The notes beneath the pieces were generated by a model, which made no database searches, was not told the DNA's origin, and saw nothing but the letters and a program-made list of their open reading frames with translations. 64,000 nucleotides of DNA from Schizochytrium sp. CCTCC M209059 (Eukaryota; Sar; Bigyra; Thraustochytrida; Thraustochytriidae): assembly GCA_000818945.1 (NCBI GenBank), contig KN805426.1, forward strand, positions 1 to 64,000, written 5' to 3'. Shown here piece by piece: positions 8,253 through 18,594 of this stretch (positions within the stretch are counted from its first letter, which is position 1; the number at the start of each line of letters is the position of its first letter). The position numbers and the translations under genes were made by a program.

Positions 8253-8922
8253 CTCGCGTGTCTTGTGTACTCACTGAGCACGTAGGCTGTGTCTTGCTCA
8301 AGCCTTGCGTCTTCCCGTAACTTCTTTGCTCTTGCTAGACGATCTCCTGGTTGAGGGTCTGATCCGCTGCCGCCAAGCGCAGATTTCAATCCCTTTCGTT
8401 GTTCGTACACCAAGCGCAGGTTTCAGTCGCTTCATTGTTCATCGTTGTCGCTCATGGCCAGGAACCCAGCTGAGATCTTCCCCACGGCTTTCAGGCCGCA
8501 TGATGGCAATGACATGCTTGGCATGCATCGTCATTCGGCGTCTCCCGGAGAGCTCTGGAAGTCCTCGAGGCTGAGAGCGTTCGCCTCGAGCTGACAGCCG
8601 CAATGCCTGCCATGGCACAAACTTGTCTCCAAACCCTCGCCCCCGAGCCTCACGACGAGGCGCTTGGGCATCGCCCGCGAAAGTGCCGGCGCCCGCAAAG
8701 GTGCCGGCGCCCGCAAAGGTGCCGGCGCCCGTGGTTCCGGGTTTGCGGCTCCGCGGCGGCGCTCCCTTTAGCGCCGGAAGCGCCAGCGTAGAGCACGGGT
8801 GAAGGTCGCTCAAGACCACGTTGGGACGATTCGGGAAACTGGCTAAATATTAAAAAAGAGGGCGAGACCCACGTCGCACCCAAGCTGCAACTCGGCCTGC
8901 AAGTTTTTCGTTTTTCGACAGA
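8253..8922. other. Intergenic region with an 18-bp minisatellite
   Basis: Upstream of the reductase gene and downstream of the two-pass membrane protein gene (both minus strand). Holds the reductase promoter. Contains the GTGCCGGCGCCCGCAAAG tandem repeat at 8683-8731. Short open frames here lack any recognisable protein signature. Confidence 0.4.
8683..8731. repeat. 18-bp tandem repeat, about 2.7 copies
   Basis: Unit GTGCCGGCGCCCGCAAAG at 8683-8700 and 8701-8718, then a partial copy to 8731. The copies seen are identical, so the duplication is recent or under homogenisation. Confidence 0.9.
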
Positions 8923-10020
8923 TTACCAGGCCGAGTCAACGTTGTTCGAAGCGTCGAAATTGTCGGAAGCGTCGACTCGATCGTCCAACGACCCGAGCCG
9001 CGTGAAACGTACGCCAGTGTCACGAGCAAAAACATCCTTTCCCAAAACAACGAAAAGGAGACATGAATAGCTTGCAAGAATGCCCGCAAGCGTTATGAGA
9101 GCAAAACCAGCGACGCGCAGTGCAGAACTTCGAACGCTAGAATCTGCGCCGCTCTGATTGACCTCAGACGCAAATGTACGAGCCAAGTTTTGCGCAATGA
9201 CACGCGGGTCCCGGGAGGACCTCAACTCCAGCGTGAATCCGTCAAAGGAGACTGGTTTTTTCACTGGGTGCTCTCTGCTCGCATCTCCCGCATCCGCCAC
9301 GAGTGATGCATACATTGCCGGAGATCCATGCGTAACAGAGTCCCATGCGCACCCAGTGTATCCCTTGCTCTGCTGGGTGAGTTGAATGTTGCCTTGTGGA
9401 CTTTCTTCGACTTGGATGCACACGCCCTCAAGACGAGAAAATACAAAGCAAAGCTGGTTCACGCTGATGCCTCCGTAGTCATGAGTGCATTGATCCTGGC
9501 TCATAAGCTTTGGCACAGTGTGCGACTTCTCGTGCACAAAGGCGCCGTACTTGAAAAGCATAAATGACCCTAGCTCAAGCTCTTGCGACGATTGATGATG
9601 GGTCGACAATGAGACTTGGACGCTTGCAAATCTTGAAAAGGACACGTCGGGTATGCTGTGGAAAGCGATCGCATAGCTTCCGGTGCTCTCATCAAAATCA
9701 AACACCCCGCTCACTTGTACACTGCATTCCGGCCACGTCAAATTCACCTCGAGAGGAGAGAGACCTGCAAACCAATCATAGTCCGCAAACCCAGGATTCC
9801 ATGCTTGTTTCGCTTGTGTTACCACCTTCTCAATCTTTCGTGTCCGAAACCATGCGTCCGCATCTTGGAACCACACTACGAGCAGCGTTCCGACCGCACA
9901 GAGTAGGACCGCGCCAAATGCTGAGAGTCGCGCGCAGGTATTTCCGCGAGGGCGCGGGCAACAAGCTTTCTTGTCCACAACGGGTCGCTCCACCTCGAAG
10001 CGCACCGCCGGTGGCAGCAT
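8923..10020 (-). CDS. Two-pass membrane protein with a large lumenal/extracellular domain, unrecognised
   Basis: 365 residues, ATG at 10020. A basic, Cys-containing N-terminus is followed by a membrane helix at about 33-51 (LSAFGAVLLCAVGTLLVVWF) and a second one at about 304-328 (VAGFALITLAGILASYSCLLFVVLG). The roughly 250 residues between them contain a few cysteines and many beta-type segments and are probably outside the cytoplasm. The C-terminal tail is acidic with a short repeat (VDASDNFDASNNVDS). I do not recognise a family; the topology (short tails, one ectodomain between two helices) recalls small ligand-gated or TMEM-type proteins but without motif support. The 5' leader is CAG-rich. 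Confidence 0.65.
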   Translation of the reverse strand: MLPPAVRFEVERPVVDKKACCPRPRGNTCARLSAFGAVLLCAVGTLLVVWFQDADAWFRTRKIEKVVTQAKQAWNPGFADYDWFAGLSPLEVNLTWPECSVQVSGVFDFDESTGSYAIAFHSIPDVSFSRFASVQVSLSTHHQSSQELELGSFMLFKYGAFVHEKSHTVPKLMSQDQCTHDYGGISVNQLCFVFSRLEGVCIQVEESPQGNIQLTQQSKGYTGCAWDSVTHGSPAMYASLVADAGDASREHPVKKPVSFDGFTLELRSSRDPRVIAQNLARTFASEVNQSGADSSVRSSALRVAGFALITLAGILASYSCLLFVVLGKDVFARDTGVRFTRLGSLDDRVDASDNFDASNNVDSAW

Positions 10021-10286
10021 ATTGCGGCAGCTGCCAAACTTGGTGTCCTCGGGAAAACAGCAGCAGCAAGAGGAGGAGCAGCAGCACTGCAGTAGCAGCT
10101 GCAGCTGCGAATAGAAGCACTCACTGTCAATGTGTCACCGCGCGCCTCTTTTATCATCTTATCATTTGTTTATGATGTCAAAAATGGCCGTTGAAGTGTC
10201 AACTAGAAGTCAAGATGATGCTCTGAGACACCAACACTGAGCGCGCACACACATACCACACACATTCCGTCATATATTCAACTTGA

Positions 10287-10341
<55 letters not shown>

Positions 10342-10473
10342 CTTCAATCGAGCTTTGGCGCGGGCGATGCAGGCGCTCAGGCGCTCGCGCGCACTCTTTT
10401 CTCCGGCGCCTCGCCCTCGCGAGGCGTGGATTAGATCCGTTCATCGACTGTTCTACACGCCGTCCACGCACCC
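10021..10473. promoter_or_regulatory. Divergent promoter region with (AGGC)n repeat
   Basis: Between the minus-strand two-pass membrane protein gene and the plus-strand WW-domain gene. Holds a CAG/CTG-rich leader at 10053-10110 and a long AGGC microsatellite at 10287-10341. No conventional promoter motif could be assigned. Confidence 0.4.
10287..10341. repeat. (AGGC)n tetranucleotide microsatellite
   Basis: About 14 uninterrupted AGGC units, 130 bp upstream of the WW-domain gene ATG. Confidence 0.95.
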
Positions 10474-12084
10474 ATGGACCGGCTCAAGGTGCTGACGCTT
10501 CACCGTCCGCTCGCCATCTTTCCGGCCAAACTTTGGCACATTCTTTGTCGCGAAGCCAAAGTGAGTGAGCTGTCTGAGGCACGACTCCGCAAGCTGTACT
10601 TGCGGTATTGCATATTCTCCGGATGGAACAGAGGTGGCACAGACGTGCGAAGGTTCATCTCGCATGACTGTGGCCTAAACCTCCTCGGACTCGAGGAGTT
10701 GGCGCTACACCTTTTTGCTACCTTTGAGCTCGTCGAAGTACGCGAGGTTCAGTTCGCTGCGCGGACGGCCAAGAACCAGTCACCAGCTTCGAGACAGCTT
10801 GAAGGGATCCTCGTTGTATCTGACATGGGCCCCAAAGAACCTTTCATGATCTTTGCTGGATTTCCACAATCAGGTCCCTTGGCTGATGCTGTGCGCCGAT
10901 TACGCCATGGCGACTCCGTCATCATACAGCACTTCGGTGTGTTTGAAGGTGTGCGGCAAGGTGTAGTTTTTGTCGACGTGGCATCCAACAGGCGCGCCGC
11001 TTTGCTCGCTCGGCAGAATGCACGCTCTGCGCTTGCCTTTGAGGAAGCGCGCGAGCGTGCCACGGACGCCGTACAAAAGGCCCAAGAGACGATTCAGCAG
11101 AGGATCTACTGTATTAGTTTCATCAAATTCGCACGAACTCTGCTGCAGTTTGTAACGAATACACGCGATGGACTCGCAAGCATGGCTGTCATGGCGCTTA
11201 ATCGCACTGGCCGCAACGACGGATTGTTGCATATTTTGCACGGAGGCTGCTCCAAGGGTGCAGAATTTGCTCTTCTTGAAGCTTGGATGAAGGACAGGCT
11301 CGAGTCCAGTGAGCCCAGTGCCCTGGTGAACTTTCTACTGCGCTATCCAATCTTCTTGGTTCCTCTTCTGCTCGTGCAAAAGACGATGTTTAAGTACACC
11401 TTTGGTCGAGTCCAGGAGCAGGATCCGCTGCACCCCACTACACTGCACGACGCCTGGACTCAATCGGCACGGCAGCTCATCATGGATGTTCTCGGTGAGC
11501 TCGGTATTCGAAAGACACCCATCTCTTCAGACGATCCATACATTACCTTCCGGGCCAAAGAGGCGATGCGATCGACAACAACCCAGTCAAGAAAAGTGGA
11601 AGATCGCAACTCGCGCTTGCAGCGAAAGAGAAGCTCGCGCTTGCTACATCTTGGCCTGGAAATGAACGTCAAATCAGACCCGTGCCCCGGTTGCACGGTA
11701 GTAGCTCCTGCTCAAGCTGCTGGCGTGTGCCATGCTTGCGAGGTTGCGGTCAAACAGAGACTTGCAGATCGAGGCGGCTACCAGTACTCTCGAGGTGTCA
11801 TTGACAAGGCAAGTGGCATCCCCCTTCACGCCAAACACGTGCCTACGCCTGCCATTTACATTGAAGAGTTTGATGAGCAGGCAGATCGAACCTTTTTCTT
11901 TGATGTGAGCATGGGCGAGTCAAGATGGGACCTTCCCTCTGATCGAGCCGGCAGCGCTCGTGTACATCGCCTCTCGAAGCGAGACTTGACTCTGCTCAAG
12001 AAACGAAGGATGCCTGAGTGGAAGCGCTCCCTGGTCAAGCACGAAACGGAGGATGACGATTACAATGATGGTGGCGACATGTAG
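10474..12084 (+). CDS. WW-domain and CxxC-containing protein, otherwise unrecognised
   Basis: 536 residues, ATG at 10474 (CCCATGGAC). The N-terminal 400 residues have no motif I recognise; a helical segment around 170-210 (RQNARSALAFEEARERATDAVQKAQETI) looks coiled-coil. At about 404-422 there is a zinc-ribbon-like pair, CPGC-x11-CHAC. Around 462-490 a WW-like module reads YIEEFDEQADRTFFFDVSMG followed by ESRWDLPSD, with the second Trp present and the first replaced by Phe/Tyr-type residues. The tail is basic then acidic (KKRRMPEWKR, ETEDDDYNDGGDM). WW modules bind proline-rich partners, so a protein-interaction role is possible, but the process is unknown. Confidence 0.7.
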   Translation: MDRLKVLTLHRPLAIFPAKLWHILCREAKVSELSEARLRKLYLRYCIFSGWNRGGTDVRRFISHDCGLNLLGLEELALHLFATFELVEVREVQFAARTAKNQSPASRQLEGILVVSDMGPKEPFMIFAGFPQSGPLADAVRRLRHGDSVIIQHFGVFEGVRQGVVFVDVASNRRAALLARQNARSALAFEEARERATDAVQKAQETIQQRIYCISFIKFARTLLQFVTNTRDGLASMAVMALNRTGRNDGLLHILHGGCSKGAEFALLEAWMKDRLESSEPSALVNFLLRYPIFLVPLLLVQKTMFKYTFGRVQEQDPLHPTTLHDAWTQSARQLIMDVLGELGIRKTPISSDDPYITFRAKEAMRSTTTQSRKVEDRNSRLQRKRSSRLLHLGLEMNVKSDPCPGCTVVAPAQAAGVCHACEVAVKQRLADRGGYQYSRGVIDKASGIPLHAKHVPTPAIYIEEFDEQADRTFFFDVSMGESRWDLPSDRAGSARVHRLSKRDLTLLKKRRMPEWKRSLVKHETEDDDYNDGGDM

Positions 12085-12100
12085 AATATTTTCACTTTTT

Positions 12101-12150
12101 CCCTTCCCTTTCCTTTCCTTTCCTTTCCTTTCCTTTCCTTTCCTTTCCTC
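12101..12150. repeat. (TTTCC)n pentanucleotide microsatellite
   Basis: Eight to nine TTTCC units just after the WW-domain gene stop, in the short convergent gap before the USP gene. Likely in a 3' untranslated region. Confidence 0.9.
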
Positions 12151-12349
12151 TTTCTCTTTGAGGAGAGCCAAGCACTCAAACTCAACGTTGAGCTTACATT
12201 CTTCGGCGGTAGCGGACTATCCAATTTATCGCTCGGCTCTCTCCTGCACTTTCATTTGTCAACACTAAAATGCAGTGGTACGTACAGGCAAAAACACAAT
12301 TTTTCTTTTGTCTTTTATGATTTTCCGGTGCATCAGTTCTTCTTCATGT

Positions 12350-14971
12350 CTACTTCTTCTTCTTGACGAACTTCTGAAACATTTGCTTCTTCTTTCGTTG
12401 CTCGGCTTGCTGCTCGCGGAGCTTTCCAGACTGAACACGCTGAAATGCGTTGCCCGTTTTCCCCTTAGGATTCTTCTTGCGGGGGTCCACAGGGTCAGCG
12501 GTCTTGACTTTCTTTTGCCGACCTCGGTCCAGCGCGGCATCTACGTGATCGTATGTGCTTGACTTTCGTTTCTCACGCATCTGTTTTCGCACTTCCTGGT
12601 TGCGGTCCCGAACCTTTGCGGCCCATGCATCCTTATTACCCTTCTTTTGCTCTCGCTTAGAGCGATGCGCCGAAGCTTCAAGAACAACAACCTCGTCTCC
12701 AGCGCTGGGTCGATGACGCGGCCTTTTCGGCCATGCCGCTTGCGAGCCAAGAGCGTCAACACTCGGGCTCGCGCTTGCAACGACGATTTCATCTTCCTCT
12801 GGAGCAGACGCTACGGCGGCAGCCTCTACAGTTTGATCATCAGCAAAATCGAGTTCCTGATCTTCGTCAGGCACAAAGGATGCGTCATGTTGTTTTGAGC
12901 GCTCCAGTGTTGGCTTGGCATCGCCAACCATTTCTTCGGCAGGCTGCGACACCTCTTCATCTCGAGAGAACGACGTCTCCTTCGCTTGGATCAGGCGACG
13001 GCGCTTACTCTCTTGCATATTGGGGACTAGATGATATGCAAGAAAGACTTCCCGGGCCACGCGGTTCGTCCGTGCAGGATTCTTGAGAAAACACTTTCCA
13101 AAGTACCCCGGCAAAGGCCGATTCACGGCCTTGCTTGAGGTAATACTGTCTTTAGCGGAAGCAGATGTCTCAGGTCCCGCCCGGCCCGAATGTTCCCCGC
13201 TGAGAAAGTTGCCAAAGAGATCCAATCGCACAAAACTGGCTTCAGCTTCGACGCCAGATACTTGATCGGCGGAAGCAGCAAAAGCTGCAGCAAAAGAAGC
13301 GAGACCTCCAGCGGATGAAGGGGCATCTAATGGCGCGGTAGCTTCGTTTTTCACCACGGGCTCTCCTATTTCCTCCGTTGGAAGGACAGCGTTTTTTAAA
13401 CGAGTGTCCCTGTTCGCCTCGGGAGCGGATGGTTTCCGGGAATAAAACATCAAGTATGCCTGTTGTTCCTTGACCGTGGAAAAGCTTACTTGGCGCACAA
13501 CATCATCGTTCATTTGATACCAGAGTCCATTCGAAGCGCGCACAAAGGCAACATAATGACCGCTCGTAACACTCGGTCCAACATGAACGACAATGCCGGA
13601 AAGCACAAAGGTTTCTCCAGCTGAATCCGAGGACTGTGCGCCTACTAAATAAGGCCCCATGTTCAGCTCGCGATCAAAGACGAGGGACTTGCGTACTTTG
13701 CGCCCCCGCGCCCCAAATCCAAATCGCTTCAGATGAAGCACGAGCTGATTTGGCGTCCGGCGAATACAGAGACGTTTTACGGCTTTCGAGGGCTTTTGAC
13801 AGACGGGACAGTTCCACTGATTCTCTTGATCAAGGCGCTCATTGGCCGTGAAACGACGAAGCGCATCCTCAATGGTTTTAATGCGCGGATGCGCAACGTC
13901 AAGGGAAAGGTCCAAAAAGCTCTCAAAGGTGCGTGTATCGGCCCCGCAAGCTTGGCGCCCGCACGTTAGTCGAGACTCGAGAACGCCAGCAAAGAGACGC
14001 ATAAACGCTGTGGTGCGCAGACGCGGGTCTACACTAAGTTCTGGGAGTCCTGCGGCAAGGGCGCAACTTTCTTGCATGTTCGACAGCAAAACACGAAGAA
14101 ATTCGTGGGCATCCTGCTGGCGGCCGACGCGCATGTGCTTGCTCAATTTACGCAAATTGCTCACAAAAAAGTCGGGAGAGGCTGCAGCTTGGCGCTTCTT
14201 GACGTGTCCAGAGGACGCAGCCTGCTGCGCAATGGTATGGATGGCACGCAAGTGCTGCGTCAGGACAGCCAGCGCGCAGTACCGATCGGAGCGTCCGAGC
14301 TCTGCAGCTCGAGCGCGAGCATTTTGCGAGATACGAAAGAGATCCAGATTATGCGATTCTGTCTCGAGGGCAAGCTGCGCAAGCCCAGGCAGGTACGTCA
14401 GACACTGGAGGACGGAATTGAGAAAGCATGTGTTTCCTAAATTGTGGAAGCCCGGTCCCACCGCACTGACGCTTTTCCACGCAAGGCGGTCGGACCAGCC
14501 CTCCTTCGCCGCAGGATAGAGCGCGGTCCCGCTTGCCAGAGCAGCATCCTCCCACTTTGCGAACTCATTGTTGGCGCGCGTTTCCACTTGGTCTGCAATA
14601 TCGTTCTCGTCCTGGTCGCCATTTTTCTGGTTCCTCGCTTCAGTGCTGTCTGCGCCGCCAGTCCGAGCTTCTTCCGGCCCGTTGCTTTGCGTGCGCACGT
14701 AGTGCACCTCGTACCCGGCTTTTCGCAGCGCTGCGAACCCTGGCGGCTCGTCGCGAGCGTGCTCGCCGCCAGAGACCCCGGGGTTTTCGGCACCGCCACC
14801 CGTGTCTGGCCCATGCTCGAGTCCATGCGCTGCTCCTCCGCTGCTGGCGTTTTCCTCAGCGTCTCCGCCCGATCCGAGGTTGCGTCTGGCGCCCAGGGCG
14901 CGCCCGGGCACAAAGGTGATCCTCCGCGGCAGTGCAGGCGCGCCGGCGCCCGCAATCTGCGCGGCCAGCAT
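12350..14971 (-). CDS. Ubiquitin carboxyl-terminal hydrolase, USP36/Ubp10-like
   Basis: 873 residues from the ATG at 14971; a non-ATG codon five residues upstream is not used. The USP catalytic domain covers about residues 172-505: Cys box GFHNLGNTCFLNSVLQCL (Cys182), QQDAHEFLR, a CPVC zinc-binding pair (WNCPVCQKP), LVLHLKRFGF, and the His box GHYVAFVR (His near 471) followed by WYQMNDDVV and AYLMFYSRK. The long C-terminal part (about 510-873) is acidic then strongly basic, ending in KKKQMFQKFVKKKK. This domain order and the nucleolar-type basic tail fit USP36/USP42/yeast Ubp10, which deubiquitinate histone H2B or nucleolar proteins. The specific orthology is inferred; the peptidase assignment is secure. 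Confidence 0.95.
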   Translation of the reverse strand: MLAAQIAGAGAPALPRRITFVPGRALGARRNLGSGGDAEENASSGGAAHGLEHGPDTGGGAENPGVSGGEHARDEPPGFAALRKAGYEVHYVRTQSNGPEEARTGGADSTEARNQKNGDQDENDIADQVETRANNEFAKWEDAALASGTALYPAAKEGWSDRLAWKSVSAVGPGFHNLGNTCFLNSVLQCLTYLPGLAQLALETESHNLDLFRISQNARARAAELGRSDRYCALAVLTQHLRAIHTIAQQAASSGHVKKRQAAASPDFFVSNLRKLSKHMRVGRQQDAHEFLRVLLSNMQESCALAAGLPELSVDPRLRTTAFMRLFAGVLESRLTCGRQACGADTRTFESFLDLSLDVAHPRIKTIEDALRRFTANERLDQENQWNCPVCQKPSKAVKRLCIRRTPNQLVLHLKRFGFGARGRKVRKSLVFDRELNMGPYLVGAQSSDSAGETFVLSGIVVHVGPSVTSGHYVAFVRASNGLWYQMNDDVVRQVSFSTVKEQQAYLMFYSRKPSAPEANRDTRLKNAVLPTEEIGEPVVKNEATAPLDAPSSAGGLASFAAAFAASADQVSGVEAEASFVRLDLFGNFLSGEHSGRAGPETSASAKDSITSSKAVNRPLPGYFGKCFLKNPARTNRVAREVFLAYHLVPNMQESKRRRLIQAKETSFSRDEEVSQPAEEMVGDAKPTLERSKQHDASFVPDEDQELDFADDQTVEAAAVASAPEEDEIVVASASPSVDALGSQAAWPKRPRHRPSAGDEVVVLEASAHRSKREQKKGNKDAWAAKVRDRNQEVRKQMREKRKSSTYDHVDAALDRGRQKKVKTADPVDPRKKNPKGKTGNAFQRVQSGKLREQQAEQRKKKQMFQKFVKKKK

Positions 14972-15454
14972 GATCGCGATGCTCAACTGGTATTGCTGGC
15001 TAGTCGTCCATGGGTCGCCAGTGATGTGCTCTGGGTCCCCAAAAGGGGTTGCTCACATTTCATGGCACAATGATACGACACTACGTACTACAACTCAGAG
15101 GCCTGTCTTGAAAGGTCGTTCGGAGCTGCGGCAATTTGCCTGCTTTCTCTTCATCAAGCATGTGAATGGGTTGCATAAAAGCTGGGGCGGCTTGCTTGTT
15201 ATTTGCTTTTGCAATATAGTCCACGATGCGCAAGCGATGGAAATTACGCAAGAGACCAAGTGTTCATCGCCCCGACCCGCCTACATAACATCAAAAGAGA
15301 TTGCGCGTAGGTCACGATCGGCTCGACATCAACAATCAGAAAGATGATGTATGATTGATTGGGATGATATCTCTTTCTTTCAGAATCCGCGTATACTCTT
15401 CGCTTGCATTTCGTCTTTCAGACATTCCGCAAGCTAAGCCTCGCCCTCATTAGC
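14972..15454. other. Intergenic region between two minus-strand genes
   Basis: Holds the promoter of the USP gene and the 3' end of the downstream gene. No repeats or coding signature recognised. Confidence 0.35.
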
Positions 15455-17839
15455 CTAGCCCTCGTCCTGATTAGGACCAAACTCTGTCTCGAGCAACGCA
15501 CGATACAGAGTGGACCGCCAGGCGCCAACGTCAGACTTGAACATCGCCAACGCGTCTTGCGTTCTTTGACGGCCTCGTTCAAAGCTTAGGTTGGTGCACG
15601 TGAACTGCTTGGAACGAGTCTCGAGGTCGCTGCGGGCCTCTGCAAGCAAAGCGTCCGAAATATCGAGCCCTGCCTCAATACGGACGGAAAGCGTCCAAAG
15701 CGCGTTACTTGAAGCAGGAGACATGACAGAGTACCGCTCAATCTCGGCTGCGCTTATACTCGCATCAACCGCGTCGTCGGTAGAGGCAGCGCCATCGGCC
15801 AACAATGGCGCCTGTTTCGGTCCTACACGGGGACGCAAAACGGGCTCGCCGTTGGCGAACGCCAACGAAGGACATTGTTTTTCAATTTCCTCCGCCAAGA
15901 TGCCATCGTGCGCGACCCTTGCAAGAATTCTTGCTGCTCGCATGGCTTGTTTCTTTTTAATCCAGACGAGAACGCCGACTTTGAGACGGTCGTCCTTGAC
16001 CCTTTTGGACATGAAGATTTCGAAATCAGATGACTGAAGCGGGCGCATCGAACGGACCTCAAGACCCTTCTCGTATCGGAGCATGCTAAAACGCGCCCAA
16101 GAAAGAAAGTGAAAGAGAGAAGCTTTGATGCCCTCAGCATCCTCTGGAAGTAGCCTTCCCTTTCGATCGAGCGGGAGACCTGTGCATCGAAAGCTGAGAC
16201 ATATTGCTTTCTTTCGCTCGTGATTGAGCGGTCGAACGCGCCGTGGATCTGGTAGGTCTTCTTGCGCAACTTGACTTGGCGGTGTGGCGATCTTTGGGAT
16301 CCGCACGGTCATTTGTGGTGGTGGCTTGATGAAGAAATAGGCATATTCGTTGTCCTCAGGATAGATGGACCTATGCTTTGGGGTGGCCTGACGGATGCCC
16401 GAGGCAGCCGACATCGTGGTGGTGAGAGTGGTGTTGAGACTGCGTTTAGACATTTGTGAATTCTCGGCCATTTCACGCGCAAGATCATCTTGCCTGCTCT
16501 GATCCGTCTCGTCATCCTCATCATCCTCGCTGAAAACTTCAAAGTCGTCACTGTTTTCGGGGTGTTTGAGCAGTCGGGACACGGAAAGACCTTCATTGCC
16601 GTTCTCTTGATTTTGGCTATCCGACTGACTGGCATCGAGTTCGAGAAACGTTTTGGCGCGACTGCGTCTCTTTCCGTGCATGGGATCAAGGGGGGGCGGA
16701 AGCGGGGGGATCGACTCCACCCACACCTGTGGGACGCCATAAAGTCCTTTGCGATAGCGCTTGGCACGAGCGCGCTCGGCAGCAAGCATCTCCTCGAGTT
16801 TTGCAGCTTCTTCAGCCTCTGCAGCCTCTGCTTCGCGAGCTGCTTGGGTGATGAAAAGAGCGAGGACACGTTCCGCACGCTTGGCTAAGAGGTCTCGCTT
16901 CTGGGCACGCTTAAACTCTTCTTCTGCGTGTTTGCTCTCCCATGCAGCCTCCGTGGTGTGCACGAGGCCGTGATCCGCTTCAGTCAGACGCATGACTTCT
17001 TGTAGTTGCAGCGCTGCCGGGCGGTTGTCGCAACGTGGCACCTGTGTGCTCGCGTGTACATGAGCGGTAGACACGGCCGAGGCACTGGTTTGTAGCGCGG
17101 TGGCTCTCTTGGTCCTGATACCTTTGAGATCCTGCGTACTATCCTCCAGAATGGAGCCTAGGTCGAACGATGGCGATGGCGACGGAAAGGCATCCTCTTG
17201 GTGGACTTGATTTTGCTGTGGCAATTGCGTTTGTTGATTGATGGACCCATACAGACTAGCCTCGCGTTGCAATGTCTCGACATGATGAATGTCTCCCGAG
17301 GTGAGTTGCGAGCGAACGCGGTCGAGAGAGGACGTTTGAAGCTCGGCAACTGTATGGGCGGCGCTTCGATCTCTGGGTCGTCTGGTACGCATACCAAGTC
17401 GGGAGGCATGAAGTCTGTCGCTCACCGTGCGTGCCAAAAAGCTTGCCTCCTTCACACGATGAGCCTTTGCCTGTTCGTGTGCCACGTCTATGCTGTACTG
17501 TTTCTTCTGCGTGCGCCAAAAGGACGCCTGCCTCTTGACTTTTTCGTCGACGTCATCAGCATCATCCCAGCCACCCAGTAGTCCCCGCGAGCAAATGTTT
17601 CGTGACCCTGTTGACTGCGGCGTGCCGCTTCGCATTCGTGCAATGTCTCGCCATGAGATTGCGCCAGAGCTTTTGCAATTTTCTTCACGGCCCTGCGCAA
17701 AGTGGTCGTCGTCCTTTGCTGCCGAACCGAGGTCGATGGAGCCCTGCGTTACGAGGTCCTCGAGCCTGAATCCGAGTTCGCGGCTTGCCACGGCGTCGCT
17801 GCTGCGTCCGGACCCGGGCGAGGGCCATGTGGGCAGCAT
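15455..17839 (-). CDS. Unrecognised protein with a central coiled coil
   Basis: 794 residues from the first in-frame ATG (17839); the frame continues upstream only with non-ATG codons. The first 280 residues are polar and low complexity. About 330-400 is a strong helical, Ala/Glu-rich segment (EAEAAEAEEAAKLEEMLAAE) with basic flanks, likely a coiled coil. An acidic stretch (SEDDEDDETDQSRQDD) follows, then a tidier region from about 505 to the end containing YAYFFIKPPPQMTVRIP, AICLSFRCTGLPLDRKG and GVLVWIKKKQAMRAARILA, which looks folded. No family recognised. Large cytoplasmic or cytoskeletal (possibly flagellar) protein is a guess only. Confidence 0.6.
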   Translation of the reverse strand: MLPTWPSPGSGRSSDAVASRELGFRLEDLVTQGSIDLGSAAKDDDHFAQGREENCKSSGAISWRDIARMRSGTPQSTGSRNICSRGLLGGWDDADDVDEKVKRQASFWRTQKKQYSIDVAHEQAKAHRVKEASFLARTVSDRLHASRLGMRTRRPRDRSAAHTVAELQTSSLDRVRSQLTSGDIHHVETLQREASLYGSINQQTQLPQQNQVHQEDAFPSPSPSFDLGSILEDSTQDLKGIRTKRATALQTSASAVSTAHVHASTQVPRCDNRPAALQLQEVMRLTEADHGLVHTTEAAWESKHAEEEFKRAQKRDLLAKRAERVLALFITQAAREAEAAEAEEAAKLEEMLAAERARAKRYRKGLYGVPQVWVESIPPLPPPLDPMHGKRRSRAKTFLELDASQSDSQNQENGNEGLSVSRLLKHPENSDDFEVFSEDDEDDETDQSRQDDLAREMAENSQMSKRSLNTTLTTTMSAASGIRQATPKHRSIYPEDNEYAYFFIKPPPQMTVRIPKIATPPSQVAQEDLPDPRRVRPLNHERKKAICLSFRCTGLPLDRKGRLLPEDAEGIKASLFHFLSWARFSMLRYEKGLEVRSMRPLQSSDFEIFMSKRVKDDRLKVGVLVWIKKKQAMRAARILARVAHDGILAEEIEKQCPSLAFANGEPVLRPRVGPKQAPLLADGAASTDDAVDASISAAEIERYSVMSPASSNALWTLSVRIEAGLDISDALLAEARSDLETRSKQFTCTNLSFERGRQRTQDALAMFKSDVGAWRSTLYRALLETEFGPNQDEG

Positions 17840-18345
17840 GGCCGTCTGCGAAGTGAGTGCCCTTGATACTCGCCTGTCCGCACACACGCGACTTCGACAG
17901 CACCCCTTTCCCCCTTTCCCCGTGCGCGTGGCGCGCGCTGAGAAAGAAACGAGGGAAGGAGGCAAAGAAGAGGAGAGTCTTGCACGCGAACTTGAAGTTC
18001 GCGTGGTCGGGGACCTTGGATTCGAAGCGCTCTCAACTTTTTTTTAACCATTTTTCAACCTTTTTATATTTTTAGCCGTTGAATCGGGCTCACTCAGGCT
18101 GGCACTTGCAGCGGCATGGCATGAGATCCGCGAAGGGAAGAACACTGTGTCTGCGGCCACGTATGACACTGATGTAGAAGCGCTGTGCGGCTTTGCACGG
18201 CAAGACACTGCACTGACTGCATTCCCAAGGAATGGATGATCATAGTTATCATCATAATCATACTCACATCGTGAGTGAGTGTAAGAATTGGCTCTGCCTG
18301 CAACTGACTGTATTCGCGGAAGATTACACCAAAAAAAGAGGCTCA
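17840..18345. other. Intergenic region between two minus-strand genes
   Basis: Promoter of the coiled-coil protein gene plus the 3' flank of the DnaJ gene. Short poly-T tracts around 18038-18070; a minus-strand transcript would read these as poly-A. Nothing else seen. Confidence 0.35.
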
Positions 18346-18558
18346 TTATTGGGTGTCGAGAACCTTCTTTACGAAGTCGCTCTTTTCAATGCAGTCAGTG
18401 TATGAGACCTTGCGTTCGTCGAGCACAGCCTTGAGCTGACTGGGCTTCATGGCTTCGACCTCCTCGCGCGAAAACGTTTTGACGGGAGTCGGAGCAGGCG
18501 CAGGCGCAGGTTGTGCCTGGTTTGCCTGCGATGACTGCGATGGCTGATCTTGTTGTTG

Positions 18559-18594
<36 letters not shown>
